From positions 1 through 64,000 of the forward strand of contig CAZMVB010000006.1 of NCBI GenBank assembly GCA_964569795.1: a stretch of DNA of 64,000 nucleotides, given 5' to 3'. The DNA comes from JAHJDS01 sp964569795. GTDB lineage: Bacteria; Desulfobacterota; Desulfarculia; Desulfarculales; JAHJDS01. How positions within the stretch are numbered: the stretch's first letter is position 1; each line of letters starts with the position of its first letter. Shown here piece by piece: positions 8,856 through 16,508 of this stretch. The position numbers were made by a program, and so were the translations under genes. The notes under the pieces are model-generated. The model was given only the letters and a program-made list of their open reading frames with translations. It did not search any database and was not told where the DNA came from.

Positions 8856-10106
8856 CTATCCGTCCGCCGTTTCGAGCCTGAGGCCGGTCAACCGGGTTCC
8901 CTCCCGGCCGGTGACGGTCAGGGTGAACCCGTCCCAGGTGACGCTCTCGCCCGGCTCGGGCAGCCGGCCCAGCGAGGCCAGGACAAAGCCGCCCACTGTC
9001 TCGTAATCGCCCTCGGGCAGGGGCCGGCCGAAGCGTTCGGCGAAGGACGCCGCCGGCCAGCGGGGGTTGACCAGCCACCGCCCCGGTCCCACCGGCCGCA
9101 GAAAGGGGGGCCCCAGCAGGGAACTGCCCTCGGACCGCTCGAACAGCCGGCCCAGCACGTCGTTCATGGTCACCAGGCCGGCCACGCCGCCGTACTCGTC
9201 CACGACCACGGCCATCTGCATCCGCTGGGTCCGCAGGTCGTCGAAGACCGAGGCCACCGACCTGAGTTCGGGCACGAACAGCGGCGTCCGGAGCAGGGAT
9301 TGCACGTCCAGGCCGGTTTCGGCCTCCGGGCGCAGCAGGTCCTTGGCGTTCAAGAGACCGACCACGTCGTCCTGATCCTGGCCGGTGACCAGGAGGTGGT
9401 AGTGTCCGGCCTCGCGGACCATTCGCCGGAGCGTGTCCAGGGGCGTGTCAACGTCCACCGAGAAGAATTCGGTCCGGGGGGTCATGATCTCGGAGACGTG
9501 CTTGTCCTTCAAGGCCAGGATGCGATGGATCCAGTCCCGTTCCTGGCGGCTCACCTGGCCGTGGTGGTAGCCCGAATCGACCCAGGTCAAAAAATCGGCC
9601 TCGGCCACCGGCTCGGTGCGGTAACTCGACTCCACCCCCAGCAGCCGCTGGCTCCGGGCCAGCAGCCACAGGATGACCACCCGGACCGGGGCCATCAGCC
9701 AGACGAAAAAGGAGATGGGCCGGGAGACCACGCGGGCGGTCAACTCGGGCGAGGACAGGGCGACCGTCTTGGGGATGATCTCGCAGGCCAGGAGCACGAT
9801 CGGGGTCAGGACCGCCAGGGCGACGTACTGCCCCCCGGCCGGCCACCAGACGACGCACAGGGCGGTGAACAGGGACGAGGCCAGGACGTTGATCGCCTCG
9901 TTGCCCATGACGATGGTGATGATCAGCCGGCGGGGCCGGTCCAAAAGCCGGCCGACGACCGCGGCGAAGCCCCGGCCGTCCTTCTGGAGCCGCAGCAGAT
10001 GGATCCGGGTCAGCGAGAACAGGGCCGCCTCGGACCCCGAGAAGAAGGCCGACATCAACAGCAGGGCCAGGACCAGCCCCAGCCTGAATATTTCCCAGGG
10101 CTCCAA
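8856..10106 (-). CDS. CNNM/CBS/CorC_HlyC transporter-associated protein (copy 1)
   Basis: A 416-aa paralogue of the gene downstream, with the same order: CNNM transmembrane domain (AFFSGSEAALFSLTR near residue 20 is the family signature), CBS pair around residues 190-320 (IMTPRTEF, then VVDEYGGVAGLVT), and a C-terminal CorC_HlyC domain. Tandem, directly abutting copies suggest that the two products form a heteromer, or split ion specificity. It begins two bases downstream of the sigma-54 activator stop, so all four genes from 11.8 to 6.4 kb could be one transcript. Confidence 0.88.
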   Translation of the reverse strand: MEPWEIFRLGLVLALLLMSAFFSGSEAALFSLTRIHLLRLQKDGRGFAAVVGRLLDRPRRLIITIVMGNEAINVLASSLFTALCVVWWPAGGQYVALAVLTPIVLLACEIIPKTVALSSPELTARVVSRPISFFVWLMAPVRVVILWLLARSQRLLGVESSYRTEPVAEADFLTWVDSGYHHGQVSRQERDWIHRILALKDKHVSEIMTPRTEFFSVDVDTPLDTLRRMVREAGHYHLLVTGQDQDDVVGLLNAKDLLRPEAETGLDVQSLLRTPLFVPELRSVASVFDDLRTQRMQMAVVVDEYGGVAGLVTMNDVLGRLFERSEGSSLLGPPFLRPVGPGRWLVNPRWPAASFAERFGRPLPEGDYETVGGFVLASLGRLPEPGESVTWDGFTLTVTGREGTRLTGLRLETADG

Positions 10107-10108
10107 GG

Positions 10109-11791
10109 TCAGTCCGACTTGCCCAGGCCGTATCGCTTCAGTTTGTCGTACAGGGTTGACAAGGCGATGCCCAGCTTCTTGGCCGCGGCCTTCTTGTTAC
10201 CGTCGCACTCGGCCAGGACGGCCTGGATGTGGCGTTTCTCGACGTCGGCCAGCGAGCCCCCGTTGGCGGCGGCCACACCCGGGGCCGCCTCGACCGCCTC
10301 GCCGGTGGCGGTCGCGGCCAGCGAGAACTGGACGTGCTCGGGGGCCAGGGTGGGGCCGTCGGCCATGACCAGGGCCCGGAGGATGACGTTCTTCAGTTCC
10401 CGGACGTTGCCCGGCCAGGGATGGGCCATCAGCCGGGCCATGGCCCCGGGGGGCACGGTCACGTCCTCGGTCTCGAGGCCGGCCTCGGCCCGGCCCTGGT
10501 CGATGAACCGGCGGACCAGCAGGGGGATGTCCTCGGACCGGGCGGCCAGGGTGGGCAGGGCGATGGGAATGATGAACAGGCGGAAGTAGAGGTCCTCGCG
10601 AAATTTTCCGTCACGGACCATGTCCACCAGCCGGCGGTGGGTGGCGGCGATGACCCGGGTGTTGACGTCGATGGTCTCCGTGCCGCCGACGCGTTTCAGG
10701 GTCCGCTCCTCGAGGAACCTAAGCAGCTTGGGCTGCATCTGGAGCGGCAGCTCGCCGATCTCGTCCAGAAAGACCGTGCCGCCGTGGCCCACCTCCAGGG
10801 CCCCGGCCCGCCGGCCGACCGCCCCGGTGAAGGCCCCCTTCTCGTGGCCGAACAGCTCGGACTCGATCAGGGTCTCGGGGATCGAGCCGCAGTCCACGGT
10901 CGAAAACGGACCGGTCGAGCGCCGGGACAGGGCGTGGATGGCCCGGGCGGCCAGTTCCTTGCCCGAACCGGTGGGCCCCTCGATGATGACCGTGGCGTCG
11001 CTCTTGGCCGCCCGCCGGATGAGGGAATAGACCCGCTGCATGGCCCGGGAGGACCCCACCAGATCGACCAGCCCGGTCAGGTCCTCGGCCGCCTCGCGCG
11101 GCTCCTCGACCTCGCCCCGGGCGCCCAGGGTCAGGGTGAAGGGGCCGATCTTGGCGCTGGAGCCGAAGGAAAACGGGGCCTCGACCACCCGGCGGCCGTC
11201 CAGAAAGGTGCCGTTGGTCGAGTCCAGGTCCTTGATCCGGTACTCGCCGCCCACGAAATAGATGTCGGCGTGGCGGCTGGAGACGTGGGGGTCGGGCAGG
11301 GACACGTCGTTGTCCGGGTGGCGGCCGATGGTGATCCGCTCCCGGTCCATGTGATAGACCTGGCCGGTGGCCTGGCCGTCGGCCCCGCTGATGATCAACT
11401 GGGCCTCGAAGTTGAGGAAACTCTTGCGCTCGTCGGCCGCGCCCAGGTCGATCATGACCGTCTTGTCGGCCTCGTAGTCGTCGGTCGGGGCCGCGGCCGG
11501 CTCGGGCTCGTCGGTCAGGACCCGGAGCCGGTAGTTCAGGATCTGGATCTCGTCGCCGGGGCCGATCTCGGCCGTGTCCCGGTTTTCGCCGCCGATGATC
11601 ACCCCCAGGCCCGAGCTGTCCTCGACCAGAAAGACGTCGCCCAGCCGCCTGATGGCCGCCTGGCGGGGCAGGAGTCGCTCGTCCGGGATGATCACGTCGG
11701 CCGGCGATTCCCGGCCGACGAGGCACTGGTCGCCGTCGATCCGGGCCGTTCGGCTCGGGCCGCCGTCCTCGATAATTTCCAGGTAAAACAT
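10109..11791 (-). CDS. Sigma-54-dependent activator with tandem FHA domains
   Basis: A 560-aa enhancer-binding protein. The N-terminal part holds two forkhead-associated modules; the second, around residues 105-190, shows the canonical FHA residues (IGRHPDNDV, SSRHADI, STNGTFLDG). Then come the AAA+ sigma-54 domain with Walker A GPTGSGKE and the GAFTGA loop that contacts sigma-54, and a Fis-type HTH at the C terminus (KKAAAKKLGIALSTLYDKL). FHA domains bind phosphothreonine, so activity is probably set by Ser/Thr phosphorylation rather than by a receiver. I set the start at ATG 11791 (MFYLEIIEDG); the in-frame extension to 11896 has poor third-position GC. It diverges from a small gene with a textbook sigma-54 promoter, its likely target. 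Confidence 0.9.
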   Translation of the reverse strand: MFYLEIIEDGGPSRTARIDGDQCLVGRESPADVIIPDERLLPRQAAIRRLGDVFLVEDSSGLGVIIGGENRDTAEIGPGDEIQILNYRLRVLTDEPEPAAAPTDDYEADKTVMIDLGAADERKSFLNFEAQLIISGADGQATGQVYHMDRERITIGRHPDNDVSLPDPHVSSRHADIYFVGGEYRIKDLDSTNGTFLDGRRVVEAPFSFGSSAKIGPFTLTLGARGEVEEPREAAEDLTGLVDLVGSSRAMQRVYSLIRRAAKSDATVIIEGPTGSGKELAARAIHALSRRSTGPFSTVDCGSIPETLIESELFGHEKGAFTGAVGRRAGALEVGHGGTVFLDEIGELPLQMQPKLLRFLEERTLKRVGGTETIDVNTRVIAATHRRLVDMVRDGKFREDLYFRLFIIPIALPTLAARSEDIPLLVRRFIDQGRAEAGLETEDVTVPPGAMARLMAHPWPGNVRELKNVILRALVMADGPTLAPEHVQFSLAATATGEAVEAAPGVAAANGGSLADVEKRHIQAVLAECDGNKKAAAKKLGIALSTLYDKLKRYGLGKSD

Positions 11792-11959
11792 CGGCTCCAA
11801 CCACCTCTCAGGGCTCTGTTTTTCGGAATCCGGCCCGCCCTTTTTTCCGAATATCGAAAAATCGACCGCCGGCCCGACCCATCTCCGGGGAACCATTCCC
11901 CGGATACAGGGGTCTAAAAAGACGACTAAAACCGGGCGGCCGGGACCCGTGTCACGTGA

Positions 11960-11976
11960 TTGGCACGACCCTTGCC
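11960..11976 (+). promoter_or_regulatory. Sigma-54 (-24/-12) promoter
   Basis: TTGGCACGACCCTTGCC at 11960-11976 matches the sigma-54 consensus TGGCACG-N4-TTGC exactly, with GG (11962-11963) and GC (11974-11975) separated by 10 bp. Transcription would begin near 11987, about 20-26 bases before the small Cys-rich gene. It is the only perfect -24/-12 element I found, and it points away from the adjacent sigma-54 activator. Confidence 0.85.
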
Positions 11977-12012
11977 CTTTGCTTTGCCGAACCCCAAGGC
12001 GAGGTCATGACC

Positions 12013-12246
12013 ATGGGTAGTAAAAAACCGACCCCGAACCCCATCCGACGGATGGGTGATCGCAACGTCCTCTGCCCTGACTACAACTCCTGCCTTGACC
12101 TGGCCGCCAACCTGAAATGGCGGACCTTCTGCTGTGACCGCTGCGTCTATCAGGCCCACAAGTATATTCCGGCCCCCCACGAACTTGACCTTCAGCCCTA
12201 TTTGTCCCTGATCGCCACGGTGTTGGGCGACCACCGGGCCGCCTAG
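12013..12246 (+). CDS. Small cysteine-rich protein behind a sigma-54 promoter
   Basis: A 77-aa protein of unknown function. It contains CPDYNSC near residue 27 and FCCDRC about 20 residues later, giving five cysteines arranged like a treble-clef or zinc-ribbon site, with no signal peptide or membrane segment. GAGG at 12001-12004 is 8 bases from ATG 12013; ATG 12007 is a possible alternative start two codons earlier. The gene is alone on the plus strand between divergent and convergent neighbours. The sigma-54 promoter 37 bases upstream and the divergent FHA-type activator suggest a dedicated regulator-target pair. A metal-binding regulatory or adaptor role is only a guess. Confidence 0.75.
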   Translation: MGSKKPTPNPIRRMGDRNVLCPDYNSCLDLAANLKWRTFCCDRCVYQAHKYIPAPHELDLQPYLSLIATVLGDHRAA

Positions 12247-12252
12247 ACTTTT

Positions 12253-12289
12253 GGTCTTCTCCCGGGGTCGAAAGATCCCGGGGAAGACC
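12253..12289 (+). terminator. Stem-loop after the small Cys-rich gene
   Basis: A GC-rich hairpin (5' arm 12253-12269, GAAA tetraloop 12270-12273, 3' arm 12274-12289, one bulge) begins 7 bases after the stop codon. No T-tract follows on either strand, so it may be a Rho-assisted end or a 3' stabiliser rather than a strict intrinsic terminator. The remaining bases to 12442 show no gene. Confidence 0.5.
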
Positions 12290-12442
12290 GTGCATTCCCT
12301 CCGGACTCCGTCCGGTCCACCCCACCATAACTAGCATGAGTCAGGGTGATTTTCAAGCTCCGGCCGCTCCGGCCCTTGGCCGGGAAAACCGCCCGGCGAT
12401 CCCCTGACCCGCCCCTGAAATCCCCGGAACTCCCCGGGCCTC

Positions 12443-13294
12443 TCAGGCCAGATTGACCTCGAGCCCCCGGCCCGAACCCATGTCCACCACCCACAACCGG
12501 CCCCGCAGCAGCCCCTGGGTGCGGCCCAGCAGGATCTGAACGATCTCGCCGGCCTGCCTGGCGGCCACCAGGGCCGGGGCCATGGGCGCGATGCCCAGGT
12601 CCCGGGCGGCCCCGGTCGTTTCCCGGCTGGAACCGAAGATGAGCTCCAGACCCGGGTCGCCGGGGAAGACGGTGGTCACCTGGCCCATGAACCCGGCCAC
12701 GGCCCCGAACACGAACGGGATCCCGGCCTCCTGGGCAAAGGAGGCGATCATCAGCCGGTCGGGCACGTTGTCCAGGGCGTCGGCCAGGACCTGGACCCCG
12801 GTGAAGATCTTCGGGGCATTGGCGGCCGTGACCGGCTCGGTGACGGCCTCGACCGTGACCGCCGGATTGATCGACCCGACGCGTTCGGCCGCGGCCCGGG
12901 CCTTGGGCCGGCCCAGGGTTTGATCGGTGGCCAGGAGCTGGCGATTGAGGTTGGTCGGCTCGAACTCGTCCTTGTCGGCCACCACCAGCCGCCCCACGCC
13001 GGTCCGGGACAGGATCTCGCATAAAAAACCGCCCAGGCCGCCCGCGCCCACGATGCCCACGCTCGACTCGAGCAGCCGGGCCTGTCCCTCGATCCCGAAG
13101 GCCGGGATGGACCGGACGTAGCGGGCCGGGGTCATCCCGGCGGCCAGGCAGGCCAGTTGGACCACCCGGGCCGAGACGCCGAACAGGCTCGCCGCCTCGA
13201 CCAGGGCGGCCTCGTCCACCTGGGGCGGGTCGCCGGACTCCTTTTTACCCTTCAAGAAAGCCGTCAGATCGTTTACCGAGGGACCACTCATCAT
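12443..13294 (-). CDS. ThiF/MoeB/HesA-family E1-like adenylating protein
   Basis: A 283-aa member of the ThiF/MoeB/UBA1 superfamily, which adenylates the C-terminal glycine of sulfur-carrier proteins. The adenylation core carries GAGGLGG (about residues 82-88), the acidic DKDEFEPTNLNRQ segment that positions ATP-Mg, and DALDN. An N-terminal helical extension of about 60 residues precedes it. The paired CxxC zinc motifs of MoeB/ThiF are absent, and there is no C-terminal rhodanese. No ThiS/MoaD-like carrier lies next to it, so the partner is unknown. Two adjacent ATGs (13294, 13291) follow GAGG; either may be used. Confidence 0.82.
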   Translation of the reverse strand: MMSGPSVNDLTAFLKGKKESGDPPQVDEAALVEAASLFGVSARVVQLACLAAGMTPARYVRSIPAFGIEGQARLLESSVGIVGAGGLGGFLCEILSRTGVGRLVVADKDEFEPTNLNRQLLATDQTLGRPKARAAAERVGSINPAVTVEAVTEPVTAANAPKIFTGVQVLADALDNVPDRLMIASFAQEAGIPFVFGAVAGFMGQVTTVFPGDPGLELIFGSSRETTGAARDLGIAPMAPALVAARQAGEIVQILLGRTQGLLRGRLWVVDMGSGRGLEVNLA

Positions 13295-13354
13295 GGCCTC
13301 AGCCTAAACCAGGCCCGAGGGCGACGTCAACCAACACCGGGGCGGCCAATGTCT

Positions 13355-13383
13355 TTGACTTGAGAAGGGATAAACATTAAACT
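13355..13383 (+). promoter_or_regulatory. Sigma-70-type promoter of the PspA cassette
   Basis: TTGACT (13355-13360) and TAAACT (13378-13383) are separated by 17 bp, in the AT-rich gap before the DUF350 gene. Transcription would start near 13390, about 70 bases before the ATG. No -24/-12 element is visible, unlike the classical sigma-54-driven psp operon. Confidence 0.55.
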
Positions 13384-13460
13384 TTGTAAACAGGTCCGGC
13401 CGCCAGGGGGGCGGCCTCGGCGCCTGGGCCCCAACCACGGAAAATCCACAGGAGAAATCC

Positions 13461-14456
13461 ATGATCATGGCATCGCTCGGCCCGAGTTGGTTTATCCGGG
13501 ATTTGGGAGGCGTCCTGGTTCAGTTGGCGATTCCCAAGGCCGCGCCCGCGGCCCAGTCCACTGGTATCTTGTACGCGCTGTTGTGCGCCGTGGTGTCGGT
13601 CGTGGCGACGCTGATCGTCTTGTTCGTGGCCAAGCTGGTGCTGGACGCGCGCCTGAAGGTCATGCGCCAGATCGACGCCAATGCGGCCCTGACCGAGGCC
13701 GACAACCCGGCCCTGGCCCGGATCTACCTGGGTTATTACCTGGGGGTGTTCATCGCCTTCATGCGGGGCGGCCTGGACGTGGGCCAGCCCTGGCTGGGAT
13801 ACGTCGTCGCCTGGGTGGTGGCCGGCGGGGTGTCGATCATCCTGATCAACGTCGCCCTGTTCGTCTGCGACCTGCTGATCCTGAACCGGGTGGACGACCT
13901 GACCGAGATCATGGCCGGCAACCGGGCCGTGGCCAATGTCTGGGCCGGGGCGGCGGTGGCCACCGGCCTGGTGATCGACGGCGCCTTCGCGGGCTTCCGC
14001 GGCTCGGCCTGGCTGCCGCTGTGGGAGGTGCTGCTGATCGGGCTGGTCTGGTTCGCCATCGGCCAGGCGCTGTTCATCATCCTGTTCAAGCTGTTCACCC
14101 TGTCAACCCCCTATGACGACCAGGCCGAACTGGTCCGGGACACCGCGGACGGTCGGGGCAACCGGGCCGTCGGATACGAGCTGGGCCTGGTCCTGGTCGC
14201 CTTCGGGATCATCGTCCGGCAGGCGGTCCACGGCGCCCCGACCTGGGCCGGCTTCTGGACCGATCTGGGGTCGGCGGTGCTCTACGCCGTGGTGGCCATG
14301 GTCATGGTGGTCATCATCCGGTTGTTCTTCAACCTGCTGTTCATCCGCGGGGGCAAGGTCAATCACGAGATCGCCCAGGACGCCAACGTCGGGGTCGGGG
14401 TCTTGAGCGGCACCCTGTTCGTCCTGGTGGCCATCGCCCTGATCAAGGCCTTGTAG
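13461..14456 (+). CDS. DUF350 integral membrane protein (YjfL-like)
   Basis: A 331-aa polytopic membrane protein with about eight hydrophobic segments in two similar halves, each resembling the DUF350 unit (E. coli YjfL has a shorter version). The first half contains GILYALLCAVVSVV and the YLGYYLGVFIAF segment, the second YELGLVLVAFGIIV. The start ATG 13461 follows AGGAG by 6 bases. In E. coli, YjfL is encoded with a PspA paralogue, a DUF2491 and a DUF2170 protein, exactly the companions found here, so a role in membrane stress or PspA recruitment is likely. Function is not established. Confidence 0.82.
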   Translation: MIMASLGPSWFIRDLGGVLVQLAIPKAAPAAQSTGILYALLCAVVSVVATLIVLFVAKLVLDARLKVMRQIDANAALTEADNPALARIYLGYYLGVFIAFMRGGLDVGQPWLGYVVAWVVAGGVSIILINVALFVCDLLILNRVDDLTEIMAGNRAVANVWAGAAVATGLVIDGAFAGFRGSAWLPLWEVLLIGLVWFAIGQALFIILFKLFTLSTPYDDQAELVRDTADGRGNRAVGYELGLVLVAFGIIVRQAVHGAPTWAGFWTDLGSAVLYAVVAMVMVVIIRLFFNLLFIRGGKVNHEIAQDANVGVGVLSGTLFVLVAIALIKAL

Positions 14457-14465
14457 GGGGTGGTT

Positions 14466-15359
14466 ATGACCTGGAACAAAAAACTGCCCATCCTGGTGCT
14501 GCTGGCGGCCGCGGCGATGATGGTCTTTCTGGACGCCGGCTCGGCCGAGGCCCGGCGCTTCGGCGGATTCGGCGGATTCAGGTCCTCCTTCCGCGGCTTC
14601 AGAAGCTCTTACCGGCCCTCGTACCGCTTCCGGACCCGGTCTTACAGCCCGCGACGCTATTCGTACGGCCGGACCCGGGGCTTTCGGACCTCGACCGCCA
14701 GCCGCCGGGCCTCGCTGGGGGGCCAGGGCTGGATGAATCGGGGCCGGGTGTCCTCCTCGGCCTTGCGGGCCCGCCGCCAGGCCTCACGGGCGGCCTACAG
14801 CCGTTACCGGAGCCGGACGGGCCGATCGACCATCACCCGCACCGGCAGCCGCTCCTACCGCTCCTATCAGACCCGGAGCCAGGCCATCCGGTCCCGGCCC
14901 CTGCGGCGGAGCAGGTACTACTACCGCGGCCGGACGACCTACATGGGGCCGCGTTATTATTCGACCGGGTTCTGGGGAGGCTACGGCTACCCCATGTGGG
15001 GCTACCACGCCGTGGGCATCTGGGACCTGGCCTTCCTGATGACGGCCAGCCATCTCTTCTGGTACAATCACTGGTACGCCCTCTCTCAGTACCGGAGCGC
15101 CTTCGACCAGCAGAAGTGGGCCGAAATGGAGGCCCGGGTGGCCCAGCTCGAGGCCCAGGGGGTCAAGCGCAACCCCGACTACCTGGACCCCAAAGTCGCT
15201 CCCGACCTCCAGTTCTCGAGGCAGTTCGTGGCGGCCCACCCGGGCCTGGTGTACGCCGGCAAGAAAAGGGGCGGCTCCTTTTTCTGGGTGTTCGTGGGCA
15301 TCTCCGTCGCCCTGGCCGGGGGCTGGACCGTCTGGTACGTCTTCATCCGCAGGACCTGA
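14466..15359 (+). CDS. Exported Arg/Ser/Tyr-rich membrane-anchored protein
   Basis: A 297-aa protein of unrecognised family. It has an N-terminal signal sequence (MTWNKKLPILVLLAAAAMM), a very basic low-complexity region (residues 30-160) of repeated RSS, RSY, RFR and GRT motifs, an aromatic Gly/Trp/Tyr block (about 160-205), and a C-terminal transmembrane segment (FFWVFVGISVALAGGW). The basic region could bind acidic phospholipids, peptidoglycan or polyphosphate. It lies between DUF350 and DUF2491 genes, the slot that in E. coli is filled by the unrelated YjfM (DUF1190), so it may be a functional substitute. ATG 14466 follows GGGGGTGG; an upstream GTG is less likely. Confidence 0.72.
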   Translation: MTWNKKLPILVLLAAAAMMVFLDAGSAEARRFGGFGGFRSSFRGFRSSYRPSYRFRTRSYSPRRYSYGRTRGFRTSTASRRASLGGQGWMNRGRVSSSALRARRQASRAAYSRYRSRTGRSTITRTGSRSYRSYQTRSQAIRSRPLRRSRYYYRGRTTYMGPRYYSTGFWGGYGYPMWGYHAVGIWDLAFLMTASHLFWYNHWYALSQYRSAFDQQKWAEMEARVAQLEAQGVKRNPDYLDPKVAPDLQFSRQFVAAHPGLVYAGKKRGGSFFWVFVGISVALAGGWTVWYVFIRRT

Positions 15360-15362
15360 TCC

Positions 15363-15995
15363 ATGTCGTTTCGAGGCGGCAAGCCACCCGAGAAAAAGGG
15401 ACGGACCCTCTGGGAGAAGTGGACCCACAAGGAGGAGCCGGTCGAACGGGCCGACGCCCAGCTGTTCAACCCGACCCACATCCTGGTCGGCGGTTTCGTC
15501 AGCCTGAGCGATCCGGAAATCACCGGCGACTTCGAGGTCAAGGTCGTGGCCGAGTACGACCGGAGCGGGGATAAATGCCTGCGGGCCCTTGTCTCCGACT
15601 CGGGCGAGACCCATCTTATAGAGGTGGACTTTGACGAGGCCGACGACAAGGTCAAGACCTACGTCTTCCACAACGTGGACGAGTTCGGCTTTGACGAGGG
15701 TTTCCTCAATCGTCTGGGCGAACCGGAACTGGCCGACGACGACGGCGTGGTCTTCCAAAACGCCCTGGGGGTCAAGGAGCCGCTGCCGGCCGTGGTCAGG
15801 GTGGTGACCGACCCCTTCGGTCCGATGGAAAAACGGAGTCTGTCCCTGTGGGCCTATGAACGGGAGGCCCCCCAGGGAATGGAATATCTGCATATCGAAA
15901 TGGACGAGGCGGACGGCTATTTCGTCATTCAGGTCGGCCGGGAGATCCCGGGCGCCCTGGTCCGGGTCCTGCCGCCGCCCAAACCTACGAGGTGA
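15363..15995 (+). CDS. DUF2491 family protein (YjfK-like)
   Basis: A soluble, acidic 210-aa protein matching the DUF2491 family (E. coli YjfK). Features are the N-terminal basic stretch PPEKKGRTLWEKW, a beta-rich middle (FEVKVVAEYDRSG, HLIEVDFDE) and VQVGREIPGALVRVLPP near the end. It starts three bases after the RS-rich protein and its stop is five bases before the DUF2170 start. Family function is unknown; conserved co-occurrence with PspA-type proteins points to envelope stress. Confidence 0.78.
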   Translation: MSFRGGKPPEKKGRTLWEKWTHKEEPVERADAQLFNPTHILVGGFVSLSDPEITGDFEVKVVAEYDRSGDKCLRALVSDSGETHLIEVDFDEADDKVKTYVFHNVDEFGFDEGFLNRLGEPELADDDGVVFQNALGVKEPLPAVVRVVTDPFGPMEKRSLSLWAYEREAPQGMEYLHIEMDEADGYFVIQVGREIPGALVRVLPPPKPTR

Positions 15996-15999
15996 GACC

Positions 16000-16467
16000 A
16001 TGAATACGACCGGCGTGACCGTATTTGTCAGCGGAGAATTGGACCTGGCCGTTTTCCTGGGCGAGGCGGGCTACACCGTCAGCGAGGCGGGCCAGGACGA
16101 GGGCACGTTGGGCTTCAAGATCGGCGCCGAGGACCGGCACGGCGAGGTGTTCTTGAGCGTCCACCAGGACAACGAGGACGAGCTGACCGAACTCTTCTTC
16201 CAGGTCAACATCGCCCTGGAAAACGAATTGTCCTTCGCCGACGCGGCCGCCGAGCTGGCCTTCAAGAACCGGCTGCTGGAACTGGCCACCTATCTGGACG
16301 GGGTGGCCCTGGGCCGGGACACGGAGTCTTTTCCGGACAAGGTGGCCATCGTGGCCACCGAAAAGCGGCGGGCCGACGGCCTGGATGATTTCGAGATCGT
16401 CTATATCCTCGAGGCCCTGTGGGACGCCCAGGAGGCCGTGTTGACGCTCATCGACGAATACGCCTGA
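16000..16467 (+). CDS. DUF2170 family protein (YjfI-like)
   Basis: A 155-aa acidic cytoplasmic protein resembling DUF2170 (E. coli YjfI). It shows SGELDLAVFLGEAGY early, the acidic HQDNEDELTELFFQVNIAL segment, and ends with FEIVYILEALWDAQEAVLTL. No enzyme motifs are visible. ATG 16000 follows GAGGTGA, which overlaps the stop of DUF2491. It directly precedes the PspA gene, the same order as yjfI-yjfJ in E. coli. Confidence 0.78.
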   Translation: MNTTGVTVFVSGELDLAVFLGEAGYTVSEAGQDEGTLGFKIGAEDRHGEVFLSVHQDNEDELTELFFQVNIALENELSFADAAAELAFKNRLLELATYLDGVALGRDTESFPDKVAIVATEKRRADGLDDFEIVYILEALWDAQEAVLTLIDEYA

Positions 16468-16508
16468 TTGCGGGGGACCGAAAACCCCGGCGATAAAAGG
16501 AGACAGAC

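Noticed and set aside
7602..10589. A very long open frame (about 995 codons) on the plus strand
   Set aside because: It lies antisense to two clear CNNM/CBS genes and the sigma-54 activator; its product is Gly/Pro/Gln/Arg-rich, typical of shadow frames in GC-rich DNA.
11792..11896. N-terminal extension of the FHA activator to ATG 11896
   Set aside because: Third-position GC is low and the FHA fold begins at the methionine at 11791; the upstream part looks like leader sequence.
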